Shown here piece by piece: positions 21,901 through 34,289 of a stretch of 64,000 nt of DNA. This stretch comes from Myrica gale. Its lineage: Eukaryota; Streptophyta; Magnoliopsida; Fagales; Myricaceae. The DNA lies in contig OZ005611.1 in NCBI GenBank assembly GCA_963930655.1, positions 18,959,001 to 19,023,000 of the forward strand, in the 5' to 3' direction. Under the pieces are notes generated by a model that was not told the DNA's origin, ran no database searches, and saw nothing but the letters and a program-made list of their open reading frames with translations. The position numbers and the translations under genes are program-made. The first letter of the stretch is position 1; each line of letters starts with the position of its first letter.

Positions 21901-22201
21901 CACTGTTCTCATAAATTCAGGGAGAACCCAAGTTTGACGACTCTGTCTCTCCCGAAGCCATCTGGGATTTTCCATGAAGACTTTGTATATATATATATAT
22001 CTTCTTCTACAGCGAGCTTTCAGACATCAGCAAATTGATATATAAGTATATATAATTGACATTGACACGTAAAAGAATCCTATCACTGCGAACGAATTTA
22101 AAGAGGCTTTTCAATTTTATTTCATCTAGTCCAAACAAACTACAAGTGAATTGATTTTATTATCTGAACTGATCTGATGTTGGGTGCTCAAGTGTCTAAC
22201 T

Positions 22202-23052
22202 TCTCTTTGATCTACTTTTTTTTTGGGCATAAATAGCATATGAATATTGAAGGATCAAAGAGGTTTAAAAACCTCAGAAAGCTCAAAAGGGTGTACCAGA
22301 CACTCCGAAGAGCCGGCGGGCCAACTAGCAGACGGACCCAAAGGTCCTACAAATTCCCCAAATGGACGGAAAAGACACAGAGGCCAGCAAACACAAAATT
22401 AAAACATAACAAGCCTTAAACATTGAGGCAGGCCCGAACGGGCGAAAGCTTAATAAAAACTCCGAGAAATAACTAGAAGACTCTGGCCAGATTAGGACTA
22501 GAAGCGGCGGCGGCGTCTGAGGCGGCGACGACAGCTGAGGTGGCAGCCAACACGGAAAAGGGAGGACGAAAGCCTCTGAGGCAAGTCCGGGGAAGAGGGG
22601 AGCCAGGCGGATGGCGGAGGGCGTCGTACGCACTTCCATAGAAGTCGGCGCGTGAGATCCACGCGCATCGCGTGATGCGCGTGTATCCGCACGCGCCGTC
22701 GAGGGAGCATCAGAGAAGCATGGAGGTGTAGATCGTGGCCGGATGAAAACAACCAAGTCGTGCGTGCCCTGAGGAAAAGAGGGGAGGCCGCCGAACGCCA
22801 AAGAGAAGCTACCTGCAAAGAAAACCAAAACAACCACAAAAACAACCAACAGCCAAACCCAACCGAACCAGAGAAGAGGAAAGGGAAGAGGGGAGAGGAA
22901 GGAGGAAAAAAGGAAAAAAGGAGGAGGGGGATGAGGGAGCCGGAGCTCCCCCCTCCTCCGTAGGGACTATGGAAGAAAGGTCGAGACAGAGAGCGAGGGG
23001 AGAGAGTTTTCGTTTTTCTTTTTGTGTTGATGTCTCTCTCTTTGATCTACTT
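22202..23052 (-). mobile_element. Poly(A) retroposon with 16-bp TSD (LINE-derived or retrogene-like)
   Basis: TCTCTTTGATCTACTT occurs at 22202-22217 and 23037-23052, a perfect 16-bp duplication around about 820 bp. On the minus strand the insert begins GAGAGAGACATCAACAC and has a C/T-rich, GC-rich leader. It contains a 174-codon frame (22849-22325) with no family I recognise and ends CCC plus nine A. TSD length and 3' A tail indicate LINE-type retrotransposition. The leader style resembles plant LINE 5' regions, so I favour a non-autonomous, internally deleted LINE; a retrocopy of an unknown host mRNA is the alternative. It sits within the 3' flank of the SDR pseudogene, 6 bp past its stop codon. 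Confidence 0.8.
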
Positions 23053-23057
23053 AATAC

Positions 23058-23963
<906 letters not shown>

Positions 23964-24553
23964 CTACACAAACGATAAAAATTTTAAATATATGGAAAAT
24001 AAAATGCTAAGATAGAGATCAAGGAAAAAAAATCCGAAAAACTAACGTAATTCGAAGCAAAAAAAAGCCCAGGGACTCATATTCCCCATGTCTAAAAGCT
24101 CAAAAAGCCACAAAATTTTGAAATGAGATCTTGGGAACTATGGATTCGATCCCTCCCTCCCCACATATAATGGCATATGGGTCTGCTAGATTTATCAAAT
24201 AACTATCTGCTTTTCTACCTCTTAGCTATGGCCGCTAGAGAGGAAGCGCTCGTGGTCAGCTTCATCTTATTTGTGTGTGACACTGAGTTCTTCGTAGACA
24301 CTAGAAAGACTCAGTATTGTCTCGATGTTGAAGTTTTCTGTTGGTCGCCTTATAAGGAGATAACATGGAATTATTATTTGTCGTTTGTATCAAAGATATA
24401 TAGGTGTCTTTGGCTCCACCCTCGACGGGGAGTCGATTGAATGTTGAATGGAATCCCTATGACGAGACCGTTGGAAAAAAACAAGGCACTTAAAGCAACC
24501 TTTTTGCTAATATGAGCAAAATTATCTTCAGGAACTTTCTTTTAAGATATATT
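23964..24553. other. Upstream flank of the SDR pseudogene
   Basis: No first exon could be recognised in this stretch. A plus-strand frame at 24177-24440 has no family resemblance. Confidence 0.4.
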
Positions 24554-25025
24554 TGTAAGAGTAAAATCACAATCAGTGAACGCAGCGGAATAATATAGCA
24601 GGATCTTTACCTTCAGCCATCTTGCTCAGCACTCGAACAAAATCTCTACAGAGTGACTTTGTAAATCTAAAGTATTTTAGTGAGACTCTTCCAACCTATG
24701 CCTATGCCTTACAGAGTATGTCATAGATGGTATACACATGCCTCTATTTATAGGCTAGGTCAGAGACCCTCAATCTGTTGTAGATCTTGATTTGTTCCTT
24801 CCATCAAGGAAATTCAAATAAAAAATCAAATAACAATCTTTATCTAATCGGTTACAATTTGAATTCAAATTTAAATCTGAATTCAAATTGCAATCTTTAT
24901 CCAATTAGTTCTAAATTTGAATCTTTTACAGATTCCATAATCTTATTTAACTGACACCTTAATCTTTAAAACTTTAAAAGATTATTTACATGTCAATTAG
25001 GTCACCTTAAGGAAATATTCTAACA
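24554..25025 (-). repeat. 3' LTR of Copia element B
   Basis: On the minus strand it starts TGTTAGAATATTTCC and ends CTCTTACA. It contains CCTATAAATAGAGG as LTR TATA box near 24760. Confidence 0.9.
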
Positions 25026-25269
25026 TTCTCCCACTTGACCTTGACGACATATGTCTTAATAGTGTCTTGAGTTCTTTAGTATGACCAACTGTTTATGGAA
25101 TCCTCCCACCCACATAATGAATGCTACACATGTGTCCCTTTCATGTATTACCAGCACAATACTCATTATATGAGTACTTTATGAGAATCAAAACTTTATG
25201 AATGAACTTCCTATAAGTCATTCAGGCCCTTTTTATTTATCTCCATAGATAACAATAAACAATAAAGAA

Positions 25270-28200
25270 TTTGCGCAATAAATCTTTATTTCAATAACTT
25301 CATATCTGTAAATCAAAAATTGAGAGAAACTAAGTACAAAACGAATTAGCAAGCCCCATATGATCCACACGACCTTTAAACTGTTTTACCGGTAAACCTT
25401 TAGTCATGGGATCAGCAAGCATCAACTTAGTACTTATATGCTCTATAGAAACAACACGTCTCTTGATGTTTTCTCTCACTCTAAGATACTTGATATCTAT
25501 GTGCTTCTGCTTCCACTTTTATGATTCTTTGAAAAGAATACTACTACTGAATTGTCACATAAAATCTTAATTGGTCTATTAACAGACTCAACAATTTTGA
25601 GACCACTTAACCATAATGCCTGCGTAGTGGCTTCATAACACGTATCTTCCCAGTATACCAACTGCTAATGCAATATCAGGTCTAGTACAGACCAAAGTAT
25701 ACATCAAACTGCCGATTGCAGATGCATATGATAAACCTTTCCATTGTTCTTGTTCCAATTCACTATTGAGACACTAATCCAAACAGAATTTATCCTCTTT
25801 ACTGATAGGTGTTACACTAGGAGCACATTTGCTCATATCATATCTTTTTTAAAACTTTTTCAATGTAGGCCTTCTGAGACAGTTGTAATATTTTATGTTT
25901 TCTGTCTCTATGAATCTCTATGCAAATGACATAAGAGACTTCACCCAAATCCTTCATTTCAAATTGTTTAGATAGAAACTGTTTAGTATCATATAGCAAA
26001 CCCAAATCATTTGTTGCAAGTAAAATATCGTCTACATAAAGGACTAGAAAGATTACTTTACTCCCATTGACCTTAAGGTATATACATTGATCCACAAGAT
26101 TCTCCAAAAACCCGAATGAAGTAATAACCTTGTGAAATTTAACATACCATTGACGGGAGGCTTGTTTTAGTCCATATATAATTTACAGCCTTCTGACTGT
26201 TATCATCAAACCCCTCAGGTTGTCTCATATACACCTCCTCCCTCTAGATCCCCATTTAGAAAGGTTGTTTTCACGTCCATCTGTTGTAGCTCTAAGTCAA
26301 AGTGAGCTACTAATGCCAAGATTATCCTAAACGAATCATTCTTTGATACTGGAGAGAATGTTTCATGATAATCTATGCCTTCCTTTTAAGTGAAACATTT
26401 GGCTATAAGTTTGGCTTTATATCGTTCAACTTTACCGGAATCTTCCCTTTTGGTTTTGTAAACTCATTTGCAGTCTATGGCTACAGCTCCCTTTGGTAAG
26501 TCAACAAGATCCTAGACTTGATTATTTACCATAGATTTCATCTCTTCATTCATAGCATCAAACCGCAACATGGAGTTATCTCCATTCATGGCCTGTGAAA
26601 ACCTATTTGGATCCCTTTTAGGTCCAACATCAAAGTCAGACTCTTGAAGGTATACAACATAATCACTAGGGATTGTTGGTTTCCTTATTCTAGTGTCTTA
26701 ATTCTACTTCCTCAACATCTTGCAAAGGTTGGGTAGATTCAGTCTGAACCTGTTCTGTATGAGTTGGCTCTTCTTGAACTGGTTGTGGTTCAGGATAATC
26801 AATTTGATCTTTCCTAAACACAAACAATCTTTTTCTAGAAGGAGAAGATTTAGTCAACTCTTGTGCTTTTTTATATTCAACCTTTTGGGAATTTGCACTA
26901 GGTTCAATATCCTCTAAAAACTTAGCATTTCCTGATTCAACAATCTTAGTATTATGTGTAGGACAGTAAAATCTAAATCCTTTGGAGTTTATTGGATCGC
27001 CGATAAAAAATCCGTTGGGTTGTCTTTGGATCTAATTTCTTTATATTCGGATTGTAAATCCTCACTTTAGCAGGAGAACCCCATATGTGTAAGTGATTTA
27101 AACTAGGTTTCCATCCATTCCATAACTCAAAAGGTGTCTTTGAGACAGCCTTGGATGGAACCCTGTTTAAGATATACACAGCAGTTTTTAATGCTTCACT
27201 CCATAGATACAGAGGGAGATGAGAATTACTAAGCATACTCCTTACCATGTCCATAAGAGTGCGATTCCTTCTTTCTGCTACACCATTTTGTTGTGGTGTA
27301 CCAGACATTGTGTATTGAGCAATAATGCCTTCCTCTTCAAGGAATTTCGCAAATGGACCACTCATTAGTCCCTTTTCTATTTACTTTCCATAATATTCTC
27401 CACCTCTATCAGATCTTACGATCTTGATTTTCGTTTCCTTTTGGTTCTCAACGCCTCAGACTTTTCATTATTAAGGTAGAGATACATGAAATGAAAATGA
27501 CCATCAATGAATAAGATAAAATATCTCTGACCATTGAAACATGGAGTAGGAAAAGGTCCACAGAGATTTGTGTGTAAGATCTCTAGAATCTTTGAACTCC
27601 TTTTGGCACCTTTAGTGGACTTGTTAGTCTGCTTTCCCTTTATACAGTCTATACAAGTGCCAAGGTCAGTAAAATCAAGAGTTTGTAAGACTCTGTCATT
27701 AGCCAACCTTTTGATTCGCTCAATGGAGATATGTCTCAATCTCCTATGCCTTAACAAACCGGAATTCTCATTTATAAGCCTTCTCTTTATGCCAATAGAA
27801 TGTATTGACAAACAATTGATCTCAAAGTTGGAATCTAATTCAATTTTGTAAAGACCATCAATTTTTTATTCCACCACCAACAACTTGATTATTTCGAAAT
27901 AAACTGAAAGTTGAATTTATAAAATAAAAATCATAACCCAATACATCAAGTTTTGAAATTGAAATTAAATTGCTTGAAGAGTTTGGAATACAAAATACAT
28001 CTTTAAGATCTAAAACAAATTCAGTTCTCAAAATTATTCTGTAAGTTTCAACCGCTTCCACACTTGAGAACAATTTATTTCCTGAGTAAACTCGTTGTTC
28101 ACTTTTTTCGGATTCCTTGTTGTGAGAAAACCCTGCAATGTATTCACAATGTGGATTGTAGAACCAGAATCAATTCACCAAGTATTGCAAGGAGCTTCAA

Positions 28201-29030
28201 CAACTAAAGATTCATGACAAACAAGAGAGAGGAATATACCTTTCTTCTCGAGCCACTTGATGTACTTTTGGCAATCATTCTTCATGTGCACTTTTCTTTT
28301 TACAGAAGGAACACGTATCCTTAGTGCCATTAATCTTTATTGACACCTTATTCTCCTTCTTGAAGTTTTGGGCAACCTTGCCTTTCTTGGTCTTCCCTTT
28401 AACACGAGAAACAAAGTGAGAACTTTCAGGTTTCTCAAGTTTCAGCCTCTCTTCCTCTTGAACACACATAGTCAGTAAATCATTCACTGACCATTTTTCC
28501 CTTATGTGTGTTGTATGATATTTTAAAGGGACCATACTCATTTGGTAGAGAGTTCAAAATTAGATGAACTAAGAATGAGTCAGAAATTTCAACTACTAGA
28601 GATTTTAATTGAGATGCAATGTCTCTCATCTCCATAATGTGCTCACGCACACTAGTTGAACTCTTTATTGATTTATTTGACAACTTTCTCATCAAGGTTT
28701 TGGTTAATGCCTTTTCAAAAGTAACAAATTGCTCTTCAACGGACTTTTTAAAAAATCCTTAGCTTTAATGCATTCAGGGATAGAACCCCTAATGCTTTTG
28801 ATGATGTGAGATTTAATGAACATCAAACTGAGGCAATTTGATCGCTCCCATCGTTCATAAATATAAATCTCCTGTAGTGCACTTGATTCCATGATAGTGG
28901 GTTCCACAACACGGAGCGCTTCATCTAATTCCATACACCCCAGAGCGAAAAGCAAACTTTGCTTCTAGTCAGTAAAATTATCACCACTTAACATTGGAAC
29001 ACGCAACGAACTATCAATTAGGGAAGAATA
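25270..29030 (-). pseudogene. gag-pol of Copia element B, disrupted
   Basis: On the minus strand the order is as follows. The gag runs from about 29000 (MLSGDNFTD, then a stop in place of the usual Trp; FALGCMELDEAL), then MRKLSNKSIKSSTSVREHIMEM, and a knuckle beginning CSFCKKK near 28300. A protease remnant (IDSGSTIHIVNTLQGF) lies near 28150-28090. GAG-pre-integrase (LLRHRRLRHISIERIKRL) follows at about 27770, the integrase ([26 protein letters not shown]) at 27365-26973, and an RT piece with LYVDDILLATNDLGL at 26107-25838. RNase H is reduced to remnants (KHIDIKYLRVRENI, MTKGLPVKQF) down to about 25370. Many frameshifts and stops and at least one large deletion in RT/RNase H are present. It is not functional. 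Confidence 0.9.
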
Positions 29031-30225
29031 AATAACTGTAATATAACCAAAGAAACATAAAACTACTTAATTGCTATGAATTAACCTTATTTAAATCAAC
29101 CAATGTCAATTTAATAGTAAATTTCGACGTACCTGTGGGCAAAAGTTGCATATGCATGAAATTTACTCTTTATTATTAAATCTAACAATTTTAAATATTA
29201 ATAATAAAATTCTCTGTACCTATGGGCCTAAGAAAATTTTATTGTTAATACAAAATTTATTATTTTAATCTAACTAAGTCACAACATTAAAACATTTCCC
29301 TGCGGGGAAAGTAATCAATTTTATAATTTAGTTACCACACGGATATTAATTTCTCTTTATGAAGTTCATATATTAATCTTGATGTAATCATCAATATAAA
29401 ATTGGGATACTGTGGCTCTTTGAAAATTATTATGATAATTAAGACTTCATCAATATCCGTCAATTTTATTAATGCCTAATCTTAATCCAAGAATAAAAAA
29501 ATGAACCAATATTCAAGGTGGGACAATAATATTTTCTAAAGCACAAGCAGAGGAGCTCTCATGTAAGTGAGGTAGGTCTGCGGACCGTTAAATACCAAGA
29601 CTTGCCTTAGCCAGAACTGTCCCTGACCTGTATTCTTCGATCATACCCCATATTCCCACCAACCATAGGAGGTTCATTTAATCATGCTTGGTCTAGGCAT
29701 CAAACATTTTATGCATGATCAACATATCATTATAATTAGATTTTCACATAATAAATCAAGCATACAAGATAAACTTAATATTTCTAGAATTGAATCAATT
29801 AAACATTGAACATGATAATAATTCTAGAAATTAATGCAAGCATGAGAGTAAACTAATATTTCTAAAATTGAATCAATTTAAACATTGAATATCAAAATAA
29901 TTCTAGAAATGTATGCAAGCATAAGAGTAAACTATTATTTATACAATTGAATCAATTAAACATTGAATATCATTTTTTCAAAATAATTCTAGAAATTAAT
30001 GCAAGCATAAAAGTAATTTTTTTAAAAAAATTAAAAATTTAAAAAATATAATCTGCCGGTCTTTGTCGGTCAAAGAAAGATATACCATTATTTGACAGCC
30101 GTTCAAAGAAAGAAAAAAAATCTTTTGAAACACTGATACAGAGAACCATTATTTCTTGATTCAAATGAAAATCTGAATTTAATCAGTAGATCGCTTCACT
30201 GAACAAGAAGCATGGAAGGACGCTC

Positions 30226-30237
30226 GATCTAATACCA
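30226..30237 (-). other. Primer binding site of Copia element B
   Basis: On the minus strand, TGGTATTAGATC follows the 5' LTR after a 2-nt spacer. It resembles the initiator Met-tRNA complement TGGTATCAGAGC. Confidence 0.75.
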
Positions 30238-30239
30238 CA

Positions 30240-30726
30240 TGTAAGAGTAAAATCACAATCAACCAAATATGATTGTGAACGCAGCGGAATAATATAACAG
30301 GATCTTTACCTCCAGTCATCTTGCTCAGCACTCGAACGAAATCTCTACAGAGTGACTTTGTAAATCTAAAGTATTTTAGCGAGGCTCTTCCAACCTATGC
30401 CTATGCCTTATAGAGTATGTCATAGATGGTATACATAGGCCTCTATTTATAGGATAGGTCAGGGACCCTCACTCTGTTGTAGATCATGATTTGTTCCTTC
30501 CATCAAGGAAATTCAAATAAAAAATTAAACAGCAATCTTTATCTAATTGGTTACAATTTGAATTCAAATTTAAATCTGAATTCAATTTGCAATATTTATC
30601 CAATTAGTTCTAAATTTGAATCTGCTACAGATTTCATAATCTTATTTAACTGACACCATAATCTTTAAAACTTTAAAAGATTATTTACATATGTCAATTA
30701 GGTCACCTTAAGGAAATATTCTAACA
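30240..30726 (-). repeat. 5' LTR of Copia element B
   Basis: This 487-bp copy has TG...CA ends. It retains the ~16 bp (around 30262) missing from the other LTR, and its TATA-like TATAAATAG lies near 30450 on the minus strand. Confidence 0.9.
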
Positions 30727-31199
30727 ATATATGCAAGCAACTAATAATGAGTCGCATGCTAATAAAGTTCGATCAAAAGTGTTGGCTTTGGAGACTTATG
30801 AACTTTCGATTTTTTTAGATGGAATGGATTCCGTGTAAAGTCAAATGGTGCAAGACATGCAAAGGAAGGGTTGGGAATGAAAAAAATAATCCAACGTCAA
30901 GAGAAAGGCTACGTCATTTAATGAGGTAGGGGAGACAAAATAACTAATCAGCTCGGCTTAGCTCAACCAAGCCAATTTTTTTCTCACTTTTTCCCTACAT
31001 GTCTTCCCCAACGCATCTTCCCCGCATTTTCTTCTTTCCTCTGTTCTCTTCTTCCCTAGAATCCTTCTTATTCTCCCTGAACAACTCTCAAGCAATCTAT
31101 GTGAACATTACGACCATTGACAAAAGCTATCTCCCCTGCTCTTGCATCTCCTCCGGCTGGTACCAAGCACCTTCGCGTGCTACACAAAGCCGGAATCAT

Positions 31200-31946
31200 C
31201 AGTCACCACCGAGGCTTCTGATGATTTCTTTTTCTCTGCTTTGTACTTTGGTCAAAATAGAAGCAGATAATCTTGCGACCCTTTCCTCTGGATTTATCCC
31301 GGCCTCCTGTATTCCTGCTGCTTCCTTTGCCTCTTTCTATGATGAGAGCTTGTGATCCACTGTGGTCATAAGTCCCCATCTCCTTCCTTCGTGCCTCTTC
31401 ACTGAATAGAGCATCATTGACCAACTCCATGGTCAATTTCCCATTCGGTGCTGAATTTCCAAGAGAAACAACGAGTCTCCCAACTATCTGGCAAGGAACT
31501 CAGAAGCAGTAAAGCTTGAACTTCATATTTGAAAGTCATTTCGACACTGTTCAATTGGTTGACCACGTTTTGGAACTCACTGTTATGTTCCGCCACCGAC
31601 TTCTCGTTTCGCAACTTCATATTCACTAGTCTCCTCATTAGTAGCACTTTATTCCACAAAGTCTTTGACTGGTACATTGTCTCCAACTTCTCTCATAATT
31701 CAAAAGCGCTTGTCTCTTTGGCTACGTGATGGAATACCTCTGGCCCAATCCACTGACGAATCAACCCTATAGTCTTCTGGTTGATCTTATTCACTTTGCC
31801 TCGTCAATCCCTTTCGGTTTCTTTCCCTTATTCTCCAATGGATCATACATATCCTTTGCATAAAAGATATCCTTCATTCGTGGCTTCTAGCTAATGTAAT
31901 TTGCAGAAGTCAATATCATCATACCGGTAACTATACTCTCCATCAT
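31200..31946 (-). pseudogene. Copia gag (UBN2-type) fragment
   Basis: Starting from MMESIVTGMMILTSANY at 31946, the plant Copia gag pattern follows: RMKDILYAKDMYDPLE, KTIGLIRQWIGPEVFHHV, LETMYQSKTLWNKVLLMRRLVNMKLRNEKSVAEH, LNSVEMTFKYEVQALLLLSSLPDSWET and a basic stretch before a broken zinc knuckle (CFYFDQ). In-frame stops and two frame changes interrupt it. Confidence 0.8.
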
Positions 31947-32527
31947 CTTAATTCACACTGACTGAGGCCGGATTTCACAATTCTGACTACACCAATGGAT
32001 CCGGGATGGCCTAAAACCTTAGGTATCGATCAGATTTGCTCGAAAACCGGCCTAAAAGCCCCTGAACCGGTAAAAACACCACACTGAACAAAAACAGAAA
32101 TATTCTGATTCCTGGAATATTCTCTAATGATGTGGCAAGCTGAGGTGGCACGCTGACTCGATCACCTGCAGACGTGGCACTACTGACGCAGATCTCCTGG
32201 GACCCACCGATGACGTGGATGATGACGTCACAGAACACATGGCAGCTACTGTGCGCGGGCGCGTGTGGCTCATGGAGAGAGTGAAGCCCACTTGCCCTGG
32301 CTCTCTTCGCGCGTGTGACGCGTGGCGGCGCTTTTCCGACTTCCTGCGGCGCGTGGAGACGCGTCCCGTAGCTTTTGACGACGCGGTTTGGACCAACGGC
32401 TTCGTCTCGATCTCTTCTGCAGGCTGGTGCTCTCCAATCTCTGATCGGACCACTTTGTATTTTCGAACCTTCTCTTCTTCTCCCGAAAAAACCACTTCGG
32501 CTCCTCGAACCAGGGTCCAATACCACT

Positions 32528-32694
32528 TGTTGGGAAAAGCGTCGCGAAAATTCAAAGAAAGGAACACCAAGAATTACGTGGTTCGGCCCCAATCCGGCCT
32601 ACGTCCACCCCAGAGCAATTTTATTAAGAAAGCTTAAGAAAATCAGTCTACCCGCCCAATACAAGTCTATCTCATATGGGTGTGGACCCCAACA
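32528..32694 (-). repeat. Short LTR (167 bp) of Copia element C
   Basis: The ends are TGTTGGG...CCCAACA, a perfect 7-bp inverted repeat. Compared with the solo LTR at 1033-1396 it lacks about 200 bp from its middle, including the TATA box, so this copy has an internal deletion. Confidence 0.8.
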
Positions 32695-33430
32695 AGCTCT
32701 TGGGCTCTAGCAAACTCCTTGGAAGACAACAAGCTAGTAACTTTTAGGGTTAAGAAAATTGTATTTCTTGTCAAAAGACTTAGATAAAAAAAATATCAGC
32801 CCTCCTTTTGCAGATTACCCATTTATACATAAGAGTTGATTAAATAGAGTTTATTCAACCATCTTTCTTTTATCTAGATTCAATCTCTACTTCTATTTTC
32901 AAACCTCAATCTAGTTAAATCTTATTGATTTGGTTAAATCTTATTGATTTGTCTAGATTCAATCTCTACTTGAACCAAATCTCCAAATCTCATGAACCCT
33001 CGATTCTTAATTTGGAGATCGCGAATGTGCAGATTGATGGCTTGTTGTTGGATCCGGAGCTGGGTCCTCAACAAAAGGTAATCCTAATTGACAGTAGTAA
33101 TAATTCTTAAAAGGAGAAAATAAGCAGTGCCAACTTAATTACCCTCCGAGAAGAGAAAAAAAAAATGTCAACTTACTTGGAGAATAGTTTACAGGGCGAA
33201 AGATGGAATATGGAAAGCTGTTTCACTTTTATGTATCCTATATAAGCTGTTATAAAAAGTAGTACTTCAAAAGCATGTGAGAGGAGCACATAAAGACAAC
33301 AAAATTGCACTGTCCTCCAGTTTTTTTCTATTATGAACCATGTTTGCGTTTATGTTCAGATGACAAAAGTCCCATTTGCTCAATCAGAAGATCCAAGTTT
33401 CGCCACTACTCCAAATGAGCTTTACAACGG
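32695..33430. other. Intergenic between Copia C and the HSFA8-like exon
   Basis: A plus-strand frame (32925-33110) ends IANVQIDGLLLDPELGPQQK just before a GTAATC donor-like site and could be an exon fragment, but I cannot assign a family. The rest is AT-rich with a duplicated TCTAGATTCAATCTCTACTT string (32874 and 32951). Confidence 0.35.
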
Positions 33431-34289
33431 TTATTCCATTCCCAATTTCTGAGATTTCTCCATTTGTTCAATCAAGAGCTCAAAGTTTCGAGATGCTTTC
33501 AACTTTCTTCCGGATTCTGTTGATTCTATCTCCATCCCATGATCCATGGGCTCTTCATTATCCAGCTTTCCATCCTCAGTATTTTCCATGGAAGTATTAG
33601 CTAAAAAAAGCTGTTCCCATGAACCATCAGCTGGAAAATCTGATAGGATAAATGGAGCGTGATTATCTAAACACAATTTTTCATCCATAAGCATTTTCAA
33701 AAACTCAGCATTCAGGAAATAGTCTTTCATCCCATCAGGGGACTGATCAACTTCTTTTTTTTTTTTTTGAACTTGGGGATCGTGTCTGTACAAACTTTGG
33801 TGTGTCATCTATCCGTGGCTGATACCTTACTATCACTCCATCAGCAGCTATTGGCCCATCATCCTCTGTACCTACTTCTAGCATATTGGCTACTTCAGCC
33901 AAGCGCCAATTATTTTCTTTTGGTTGAAGCAGCTGAACTAGAAACCCAGGGAATTGCATGGCCATCACTAAGAACGACAGCATTTGCTGCTGATTCTTTT
34001 CCATCCCTTGGAGATGATCTCTCAAGAGGAGCAACTTATTGTCTGAAGTTTCCTGGTGCTGCTTAAGTTTGACCAACTCCTGCATAAGAGCATTTTTATC
34101 TGTGTTTAAATTCTCGATTTCCTTCCATAGCCCAGAGTTTCCAATACTCTCATTCTCAGCAGGTCCATCAGGGTTGTCTGCCTGCTGCGACTTTTTCCTT
34201 CTACATATATTTTTCAACAAGTGCTTTTGACCTTGGACAAACCCATCATTGGCAAATTCCCAGCGATCTGTATCAATTTTTCTAAAACC
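33431..34289 (-). CDS. HSFA8: Heat stress transcription factor A-8-like, exon 2 with a 1-nt frameshift
   Basis: HSFs bind heat-shock elements as trimers and activate chaperone genes. The exon starts at acceptor TTTTAG|GGT (34289), the conserved intron position in the DNA-binding domain. It reads GFRKIDTDRWEFANDGFVQGQKHLLKNICRR, the second half of that domain. Next comes the HR-A/B coiled coil (LWKEIENLNTDKNALMQELVKLKQ ... LRDHLQGMEKNQQQMLSFLV), then LVQLLQPKENNWR, an AHA-type activation motif DGSWEQLFLA near the C-terminus and NFELLIEQME before TAA at 33433. Family length fits HSFA8. One oddity: a run of 14 A (33755-33768) is one base too long and shifts the frame between KFVQTRSPSS and EVDQSPDGMKDYF. 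Exon 1 (first half of the DNA-binding domain) is not found upstream. This is either a pseudogene or a live gene with a homopolymer sequencing error and a distant exon 1. Confidence 0.85.

Larger units (their letters stand above)
24554..30726 (-). mobile_element. Copia LTR retrotransposon B, complete structure, decayed
   Basis: The element is 6173 bp with canonical TG...CA LTRs at 24554-25025 and 30240-30726. The primer site TGGTATTAGATC (30226-30237, -) sits 2 nt inside the upstream LTR and a purine tract AAGTGGGAGAA (25026-25036, -) abuts the other. Flanks ATATT and ATATA allow a 5-bp TSD with one mismatch. The LTRs are very similar apart from a ~16-bp indel near 30262 and scattered substitutions. 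This makes B probably younger than element A, though the internal region is heavily broken. Confidence 0.9.
31200..32694 (-). mobile_element. Copia retrotransposon C, 5' part only
   Basis: On the minus strand there is an LTR (32528-32694), a 2-nt spacer, a Met-tRNA-like primer site TGGTATTGGACCC (32513-32525), a GC-rich leader and then gag. The element stops within gag near 31200, so protease, pol and the 3' LTR are absent. The long minus-strand open frames at 32011-32592 lie in the leader/LTR and are not genes. Confidence 0.8.

Noticed and set aside
22498-22963. Alternative frames in the 22.2-23.0 kb retroposon
   Set aside because: Overlapping frames on both strands in GC-rich DNA; only the retroposon structure itself is supported.
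32011-32637. Three overlapping long ORFs on both strands
   Set aside because: They overlap the LTR, primer site and GC-rich leader of Copia element C; none resembles a protein family and length follows from GC content.
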